In this document: positions 58,664 through 64,000 of the stretch, one piece after another
Numbering within the stretch: the first letter of the stretch is position 1
Layout: each line of letters starts with the position of its first letter
Origin: Chitinophaga alhagiae
GTDB taxonomy: Bacteria > Bacteroidota > Bacteroidia > Chitinophagales > Chitinophagaceae
NCBI RefSeq assembly: GCF_003568665.1
Contig: NZ_QXMH01000001.1
Location: 2,542,001 to 2,606,000, forward strand
Direction: 5' to 3'
DNA: 64,000 nucleotides
Program-made: the position numbers and the translations under genes
The notes under the pieces: model-generated
The model's input: only the letters and a program-made list of their open reading frames with translations
The model's database searches: none
Told to the model about the DNA's origin: nothing

Positions 58664-58968
58664 ATCGTGCAAGTTAAGCGTTTGTAAAATTTATCCTGTA
58701 TTTTTTTTGAAGGCTGGCGGCAATAGGGGCCGCCCAGCGGCAGCTCCCGGATGGTGTATTCTCCTTTTGTGCTGGTAACGGTACGGGTGGTGAAGCCGGT
58801 AGATTCATTGCGTACCTGAACCGATGCTCCAGGAATGAGCTGTTTGTTCTCGTCAGATACTACGCCGTAAACAGAGGCTTGTGTGGTTTATGCAAGTGCA
58901 CTGCCGCCGGCCATGCAGAGCAGGCAAAAATAATAAGAAATGAAATAAAATGCAGTAAGTGGGCGAAA
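58660..58968 (-). pseudogene. Decayed N-terminal fragment of a TonB-dependent receptor (Oar-like)
   Basis: Read on the minus strand, this encodes a signal-peptide-like stretch (YFISYYFCLLCMAGGSALA), then TAA at 58888-58890, then TTQASVYGVVSDENKQLIPG and a carboxypeptidase-regulatory-like domain continuing to RELPLGGPY near 58723. The order signal, QTTQASVYGVV, regulatory domain, LPLGGPY is the usual start of Oar-type TonB receptors. The stop sits where CAA (Gln) would be expected, so one C-to-T change explains it. Homology stops after GGPY; the plug and barrel (normally 800 or more residues) are missing. Confidence 0.75.
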
Positions 58969-59048
58969 CAACGGTATGGGGAGAAAAGAAGAGCCGGCCT
59001 CCGGGAAGGGGCCAGCTCTGTATTGAATTTTTGGTATTATAAACGTAC

Positions 59049-59801
59049 TTATTGCGCCCGTTGCGGCTGCTGCAGCAACGCGGCAGATTCCGCATCCAGA
59101 TAGAACGTGCAGTGCGGGTGCTGTTGCAGTATGCTGGCCGGGTGAATATTGCTGACCGGTTGCCGGAGGCTGTCTTTTACGGCCTGCGCTTTTCTGGCAC
59201 CGGGTACGGAACAGATAATATGGACAGACTGCATGATCTGGTGTACAGACATGCTGATGGCCTGCGAGGGTACATCCTGCACACTGGGGAACCAGCCTTC
59301 GTTCATTTGCTGCTGGCGGCAGGCGGTATCCAGGTTTACAATGAGGTAAGGCGCCCTGGTATCAAAATCTGCCGGGGGGTCATTGAAAGCCAGGTGGCCG
59401 TTTTCGCCGATGCCTACCAGCGCCACGTCTATGGGGTGGGTGGTAATGAGGTTGCCTACGCGCCGGCATTCTTCTGCCGGGTCTGTTTCCCCGTTGATCA
59501 GCACGGCGGCCTTCAGGGGAGGCACCTTGTCAAGAAAGCGCTCCTGCAGGTATTTACGGAAGCTGGCAGGATGGGTAAGGGGCAGGCCAATATATTCGTC
59601 CAGGTGGAACATGGTTACCTTGCTCCAGTCTATTCCTTCTTCCACAATCAGTTGCTTCAGGGTTTCGAACTGGCTGGTGCCTGTTGCCAGAATAATGTTT
59701 GCGCTGCCTTTTTCGCGGATGGTATTCCGTATCAGTGTTGCCGCGGCCTTTCCGGCCGCCGCGCCAAGCTCGCGGTGGGTGTTTGATGTAACGACTTGCA
59801 T
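59049..59801 (-). CDS. nagB: Glucosamine-6-phosphate deaminase family enzyme
   Basis: A 250-residue cytoplasmic enzyme that should convert glucosamine-6-phosphate (or a related amino-sugar phosphate) to the keto-sugar phosphate and ammonia. Motifs are ATGTSQFETLKQL (39-51), MFHLDEYIGL with D68, and GIGENGHLAFND (130-141). Compared with E. coli NagB, the Asp before the active His is Asn here, a substitution also found in other members of the family. The 250 residues are slightly fewer than usual. It is the last gene of the minus-strand amino-sugar locus, 13 bases after GH109. Confidence 0.85.
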   Translation of the reverse strand: MQVVTSNTHRELGAAAGKAAATLIRNTIREKGSANIILATGTSQFETLKQLIVEEGIDWSKVTMFHLDEYIGLPLTHPASFRKYLQERFLDKVPPLKAAVLINGETDPAEECRRVGNLITTHPIDVALVGIGENGHLAFNDPPADFDTRAPYLIVNLDTACRQQQMNEGWFPSVQDVPSQAISMSVHQIMQSVHIICSVPGARKAQAVKDSLRQPVSNIHPASILQQHPHCTFYLDAESAALLQQPQRAQ

Positions 59802-59814
59802 TTGATGAAATTAA

Positions 59815-61251
59815 TTATTGATTGGATGATGATACTTTTACGCCGGTGGAGCCGCCCTGCTGGAGGGAAAGGTCTACCGGCCGGTTTTGTTGCCAGGCGC
59901 CCGCTGTAAAATCAGGCACATTGATGGAATTGGAACGGTTGGCCACAGACCATTCGCTGAGCGGGCCAATAGCGCTCCAGAGCGCGGCGTCATACACGTC
60001 CATGTCAAGCGGCAGGCCATTGCGCAGGCAATCTATGAGGCGCCAGTCCATCATAAAGTCCATGCCCCCGTGGCCGCCTATCTGTTTGGCCAGCTCCCCG
60101 ATTTTCCGGACAATCGGGGGAGCATATTGTTCTTCCAGTTTTTTCATGTCTGCTTCCGGCAGCCATCCCTCATGGCTGGTGGCTATTCTGCCCGGCAAGG
60201 GGTACTTCTGCGCGGTGGCCTTTGTGCCGCTTACAAGGTGCAGGCGGGAATAGGGGCGCGGAGAGGTAACATCGTGCTGCAGCATAATGGTGCGGCCTTG
60301 TTTGGTGCGGATGGCGGTGGTGTTCATGTTGCCACGGAAATGCATACCGGCAAATGGCTGATAGAAAGCATCCCCGGCAGCCAGTTGTTTGGCCATGGCG
60401 CCCATCATAAAGTCGTTGCCGGACATGGAGGTAAGATAGTCCATACTATCCCCGCGGTTGATGTTCATGACCTGGCAAACAGGCCCCAGCCCGTGGGTGG
60501 GGTACAGGTTGCCGTTTCGCTTTGCGTTTTCGCGCAGCCGCCATACATCATACCGCTTGCCGCGGTCAAACATGCTTTCCAGTATGTCGTGAATATAAGC
60601 GCCTTCTGTGTGTACGATCTCCCCGAAGAAGCCCTGCCGCGCCATGTTGAGCGTGAGCAGCTCAAAAAAATCATAACAACAGTTTTCGAGCATCACACAA
60701 TGCCGCCGGGTTTTCTCAGAAGTTTCCACCAGGCGCCAGCAGTCTTCCACAGTGGTGGCAGCCGGTATTTCTACCGCCACATGCTTGCCATGTTCCATGG
60801 CGTAGAGGGCAATGGGGGTGTGCAATGCCCAGTGGGTGGCCACATACAGCAGGTCTATATCGTCCCGCTCACAGATCTTTTTCCAGTCTTCCGGCCCTGC
60901 GGTATACAACTGCGCGGGATGGCCGGGTGTTTTGATGCGGGCTTTGGCCGCTTCGGCCATTTTAGGGCGTACGTCGCAAATGGCGTTGATCTGTACGCCT
61001 TCAATATAACTTACCCGTTCTACGGCGGCAGACCCGCGGTTGCCCACGCCTACAAACCCGATGCGTACCGTGTCAATTTTCGGCGCGGCGTACCCGCACA
61101 TGTTGAACCGTTGCGTGTACTTGCTTTCGGCGGCCTTGCGGATGTGCCCCAATTGCCCTGTAGCCGTGCTGCTGGTGCTGCAGGCGGGCAACAAGGCAGT
61201 ACCGGCGGCAAGGCCGGTCAGTTTTAAAAAGTCTCTGCGGTTATTCTTCAT
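59815..61251 (-). CDS. GH109-type alpha-N-acetylgalactosaminidase (Gfo/Idh/MocA fold)
   Basis: A 478-residue enzyme of the NAD-dependent GH109 family, which removes terminal alpha-linked GalNAc by an oxidation-elimination route. The export signal NRRDFLKLTGLAAGTALLPAC is Tat-like and also ends in a lipobox (C24). The NAD-binding motif IGFVGVGNRGSAAVE lies near residue 65, and AVEIPAATTVEDCWRLVE and GLGPVCQVMNINRGDSMDY follow as in family members. The ATG at 61251 lies one base after the upstream gene's stop codon, so translation is coupled. Substrate assignment to GalNAc is by family; other Gfo/Idh sugars remain possible. Confidence 0.83.
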   Translation of the reverse strand: MKNNRRDFLKLTGLAAGTALLPACSTSSTATGQLGHIRKAAESKYTQRFNMCGYAAPKIDTVRIGFVGVGNRGSAAVERVSYIEGVQINAICDVRPKMAEAAKARIKTPGHPAQLYTAGPEDWKKICERDDIDLLYVATHWALHTPIALYAMEHGKHVAVEIPAATTVEDCWRLVETSEKTRRHCVMLENCCYDFFELLTLNMARQGFFGEIVHTEGAYIHDILESMFDRGKRYDVWRLRENAKRNGNLYPTHGLGPVCQVMNINRGDSMDYLTSMSGNDFMMGAMAKQLAAGDAFYQPFAGMHFRGNMNTTAIRTKQGRTIMLQHDVTSPRPYSRLHLVSGTKATAQKYPLPGRIATSHEGWLPEADMKKLEEQYAPPIVRKIGELAKQIGGHGGMDFMMDWRLIDCLRNGLPLDMDVYDAALWSAIGPLSEWSVANRSNSINVPDFTAGAWQQNRPVDLSLQQGGSTGVKVSSSNQ

Positions 61252-61252
61252 G

Positions 61253-63193
61253 TTACATTTTTTCAAGGAACTTCACCGTTCCCTTTTTTTTCAGTTTTTC
61301 AAATTCTTGCCTGTATTGTTCCAGCTCTGCGCCGGCAATTGCCCTGCCTGACATAGACACCGGCGCTTCAAACGTAATGTCTGCGCTGCTCAGCGCCGCG
61401 GCCATAGACACGTCTCCCCACTGCAATATGCCGGGCAGGTATGCGGCCATGTTAAAATGATCTACACCTGCTGGGTTGTCAAACAGGTAGCTTACCGGGC
61501 CGCTTTGTACGGTAACGGCCTGCACGTTGTCATACACGGCGGCATGAAACAGAGCAGCAAGCCCGGCTTCTCCCGCGCCGCTGGTGGTAATGTGCGTGGC
61601 GCCCTGCCGGCGCAGCCAGGCATGCACCAGTTGCAACTGGTCTACCCACTTGCCCATCACGGTATTGCCCAACCACAACAGGGAACGGGAAGTGGTGTGA
61701 AAGGCAGGCAGCTTGCCGTCTATGGCGGTGGCCGCCGCGGAGCGGCCGCGGCCGGTGCCCCAGAGGTCCACCATCACGATGCCCGCTGTTGTGTTTTCCG
61801 GAACGGCGCCGCCCGCCACAACTATGTATTGGTGCGACCCATTGCGCGGTGCGCGGTGCAGCAGGTATGTTATTTCATTATTGCCGGCGGTGATGCTGAT
61901 GCTGTCCCACCCACCGGCGCTGCCGGTGCGTACCGCGTTTTTGATACCACCGGCGGGCGGCAGCAGCAGCACTTTGCGCAGCGCTTGCTTTTCATGGCCG
62001 TTGGGCCGGAACGTTCTTTTCAGCAGCAAGCCCTGTTGGCGGCAATATGCGGCCGTGGTGGCTACGAGTGTGTCCCGTTTGCCGGCGGGGAAGGTCATCA
62101 GTTTTTCCGCGGGCTGCAGGGCAAGAGGCTTTGTGACCACCGGCGCGCCGGTACCCTGGCCTTTCAGCTGGAGGTCAAACCAGCCCAGCATGGCGGCCTG
62201 CATTTCCGGCCAGTAGCCATGTGTGGTGTCGAACAACTGGTACTGCAATTGGTCCGGCGCTTTCAGCAAGGTGAAGATTTGTTGCGCGCCAGCGTAGCTG
62301 CGTTGCATCTGCGCAGGGGCAAAGGCCCTGTTGTTGTCTTTCAGGGCGTTAAAGAGCTTCAGGCCGCGGGGCGCTACCATGGCCAGTACGCCTGCTTCTT
62401 CCGTAAAGGTGAGGCCGCCGGGCAGCAGTTCGCAAATGCAGTTGCTGTTCATGATGTAGGATTCAAATGTTCCTACGCTTACCACCGGTAGAGCAGCCCT
62501 GATGCGCTCGTCCATGGCGGCCAGCCACATGGCCTGGTTGCCGCCGCCGCTGGCGCCGGTAGCGCCAATGCGTTTGGCATCTACATAAGGCAATGAGCAA
62601 AGCAGGTCTACGGCGCGGATATTATCCGATATCTGCATGCCCATCAGCGATGTGCCTATGTTCATCAGCGAAGCGCCCAGGCAGGCGCCGTGATATTCAT
62701 GTTCTCCATGTATGGTGGTCCTTTCACCGGCGCCCCAGGCGTCCATGCTGAGGCATACATAGCCGTGCATGGCCAGTTGCTGTGCTACGGACTGGAACAG
62801 GTCACTGTTGCGCCCGCCCTGCCAGTGGCCGTGCGTAAGCACCACCGCGGGGAAGGGCCCGTCACCATCCGGTACGTACAGGCTGGCCGTGGCATACACG
62901 CCGGGCCTTGTCTGGAAATAGATGCTGCGGATGGTGTAGCCCTGCATGGTGAGGCGTTGTGTTTCCCGCATGTCTGGCGGCAGCGTATGATTGGTCACGG
63001 CGCCGCTATGCCGCATTATTTTCTGGTACAGTGCTGCGCGCTGCTGTTTCCAGGCAGCGGCTGTACGGGGAAGGGTATGGGCATGAAAGGCCTGTGCCGC
63101 CTGCTGTTCCAGCCCATGCCGGATGGGATCGCTTTGTTGTGCGGAAAGGTGCATGCCGGTTAAAAGGAATAATATGATAAAGGATAGTTTCAT
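61253..63193 (-). CDS. Two-part alpha/beta-hydrolase (acetylxylan-esterase-like)
   Basis: A 646-residue exported protein. The signal peptide is MKLSFIILFLLTGMHLSAQ. The first half (about 70-340) is an alpha/beta-hydrolase of the acetylxylan-esterase/carbohydrate-deacetylase group: nucleophile S216 in GATGASGGGNQ, a strand-end Asp region (SMDAWGAGE), and H325 in DTTHGYWPE. The second half (about 400-646) looks like a second such fold, but the expected nucleophile elbow reads SGAGEAG without Ser at the usual place, so it may be inactive. It would deacetylate or deacylate glycans before GH109 acts. Transcribed between SusD and GH109 in one operon. Confidence 0.8.
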   Translation of the reverse strand: MKLSFIILFLLTGMHLSAQQSDPIRHGLEQQAAQAFHAHTLPRTAAAWKQQRAALYQKIMRHSGAVTNHTLPPDMRETQRLTMQGYTIRSIYFQTRPGVYATASLYVPDGDGPFPAVVLTHGHWQGGRNSDLFQSVAQQLAMHGYVCLSMDAWGAGERTTIHGEHEYHGACLGASLMNIGTSLMGMQISDNIRAVDLLCSLPYVDAKRIGATGASGGGNQAMWLAAMDERIRAALPVVSVGTFESYIMNSNCICELLPGGLTFTEEAGVLAMVAPRGLKLFNALKDNNRAFAPAQMQRSYAGAQQIFTLLKAPDQLQYQLFDTTHGYWPEMQAAMLGWFDLQLKGQGTGAPVVTKPLALQPAEKLMTFPAGKRDTLVATTAAYCRQQGLLLKRTFRPNGHEKQALRKVLLLPPAGGIKNAVRTGSAGGWDSISITAGNNEITYLLHRAPRNGSHQYIVVAGGAVPENTTAGIVMVDLWGTGRGRSAAATAIDGKLPAFHTTSRSLLWLGNTVMGKWVDQLQLVHAWLRRQGATHITTSGAGEAGLAALFHAAVYDNVQAVTVQSGPVSYLFDNPAGVDHFNMAAYLPGILQWGDVSMAAALSSADITFEAPVSMSGRAIAGAELEQYRQEFEKLKKKGTVKFLEKM

Positions 63194-63199
63194 ACAAGG

Positions 63200-64000
63200 T
63201 CAATCTACGTCCCACCAAACCCTGGTGGCCGCGTTATCCGGCCCGCCAAGCATCTGCCGGGCCTTTTCAAGGGCCGCTCCGTTAGTGGAGGCTTCTACGG
63301 AAGAGTAGGGCAGGCGGTTGATGAATGTACCGGCGGGCAGGTCACTATTATCGCTTTGTAATACGGGGTACATCACCGGGTAGCCGCTGCGGCGAAATTC
63401 CGCCCATGCCTCCTGCCCGTCAGGGTAGAGGGCCAGCCATTTCTGTGTGCCTATCTGTAAACGCTGCATACTCCCGGTGGCGGCCCATTTCACCGGTGTG
63501 GCCGCCACGGCGGGGGAGCCGGCCTCATCTCCGGGGGCTGCCGGCACGGCGGCTGATGTAATATAACTATTAATCACGGTAAGGTCATTAATGCCCCATT
63601 CCTGCATGCTGGCGGCAATGCCTTTTTCATACAGCTCTTGCGCTGTGCCGTCCATGTTCCAGCCGTTCAGCGCTCCTTCCGCGCGCAGGAACCAGGCCTC
63701 TGCCGCGTGCATGACGGGTTGGGTAGCTTCCAGTTGACCGATCCACGTGGCGCCGTTCCAGTTTACCCAGCGCGGCCCTACATTGGAGGTCTGTGCGGGG
63801 CGGTTGCCGGGTTTGTTGATGTCTGTGGCGGAAGAACCGTTACGCAGGCCTTTGAACTGGCCGCTGGCCACCGCTGGCTGAAAGTATATGGGCAGGCGGG
63901 GATCGTTGTAACCTTTGAGGTAAGAGGCCATGGTGGAGCTCATCGAAAACTCGTTGTTCACCGCGTTGGTAGCCAGCCCGTTGGCATCGTCCCCTTTGGC
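63200..64000 (-). CDS. SusD/RagB family protein (3' part, continues past the window)
   Basis: The visible 266 residues are the C-terminal part of a SusD-like glycan-binding lipoprotein: LPIYFQPAVASGQFKGL, ATQPVMHAAEAWFLRAEGAL and the end TRVWWDVD are typical of SusD-like families. The frame stays open to position 64000, so the start and presumably a SusC gene lie beyond the edge. Six bases separate it from the esterase, so SusC, SusD, esterase, GH109 and NagB-like genes probably form one operon for an N-acetylated glycan. Confidence 0.9.
   Translation of the reverse strand, partial: AKGDDANGLATNAVNNEFSMSSTMASYLKGYNDPRLPIYFQPAVASGQFKGLRNGSSATDINKPGNRPAQTSNVGPRWVNWNGATWIGQLEATQPVMHAAEAWFLRAEGALNGWNMDGTAQELYEKGIAASMQEWGINDLTVINSYITSAAVPAAPGDEAGSPAVAATPVKWAATGSMQRLQIGTQKWLALYPDGQEAWAEFRRSGYPVMYPVLQSDNSDLPAGTFINRLPYSSVEASTNGAALEKARQMLGGPDNAATRVWWDVD

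Overview
The window looks like chromosomal DNA of a Bacteroidota member of the Chitinophagaceae (Chitinophaga-like). The reasons are SusC/SusD pairs, ECF sigma/FecR regulators, a type IX secretion (gliding-motility) C-terminal domain, promoter boxes of the TAnnTTTG type, few Shine-Dalgarno sites, a tRNA without an encoded CCA end, and moderately high GC. I see no integrase, transposase, CRISPR array, rRNA or complete prophage.

Layout. 1-1 kb: the tail of an unrecognised gene and a collagen-like lipoprotein. 1.1-2.2 kb: a cyclopropane-fatty-acid synthase. 2.5-15.3 kb: a polysaccharide utilisation locus, made of ECF sigma factor, FecR anti-sigma factor, SusC with an STN signalling domain, SusD, a GH78-type and a GH106-type rhamnosidase. 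It is probably for rhamnose-containing glycans. 15.4-20.3 kb (minus): an iron/siderophore uptake operon of TonB receptor, DUF4374 lipoprotein and PepSY membrane protein. 20.8-28.3 kb: a second outer-membrane beta-barrel protein, nicotinate phosphoribosyltransferase, a secreted glycosidase-like protein and a large Ig-repeat surface protein with a type IX sorting domain. 28.3-29.9 kb: two small hypothetical genes with strong hairpins.

29.9-38.3 kb: a LytTR regulator, then a seven-gene molybdenum-hydroxylase operon. It holds two complete pairs of [2Fe-2S] subunit and Tat-exported molybdopterin subunit, followed by cysteine desulfurase, XdhC and a MocA-type nucleotidyltransferase. The three maturation genes are joined by 4-base stop/start overlaps. 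The operon ends in a 76-bp element repeated three times that copies the 3' end of the last gene. 38.5-47.2 kb: amino-acid permease, DUF6152/DUF6644 pair, lipoprotein, phospholipase C, a low-GC membrane protein, tRNA-Glu, HxlR regulator with short-chain dehydrogenase, and a fatty-acid desaturase. 47.6-50.7 kb: three consecutive genes, the last a clear RteC-domain protein and the first two apparent divergent relatives, with no mobile element visible around them.

50.8-64 kb: an aminotransferase, GH20 hexosaminidase, M1 peptidase, PepSY-like secreted protein, a FecR/sigma pair without a TonB receptor, a single-domain response regulator, a decayed TonB-receptor fragment carrying a nonsense codon, and a minus-strand amino-sugar locus (SusD end, two-part esterase, GH109, NagB-like deaminase). 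GH20, GH109 and NagB together suggest use of GalNAc/GlcNAc-containing glycans.

I found no single feature that is clearly a new system. The best candidates for follow-up are the RteC-like gene trio, the two short tandem repeats (one inside the rhamnosidase, one at the end of the molybdenum operon), the repeated TGTCC-N6-GGACA-like sites near 56.0-56.2 kb and the duplicated molybdenum-hydroxylase operon.
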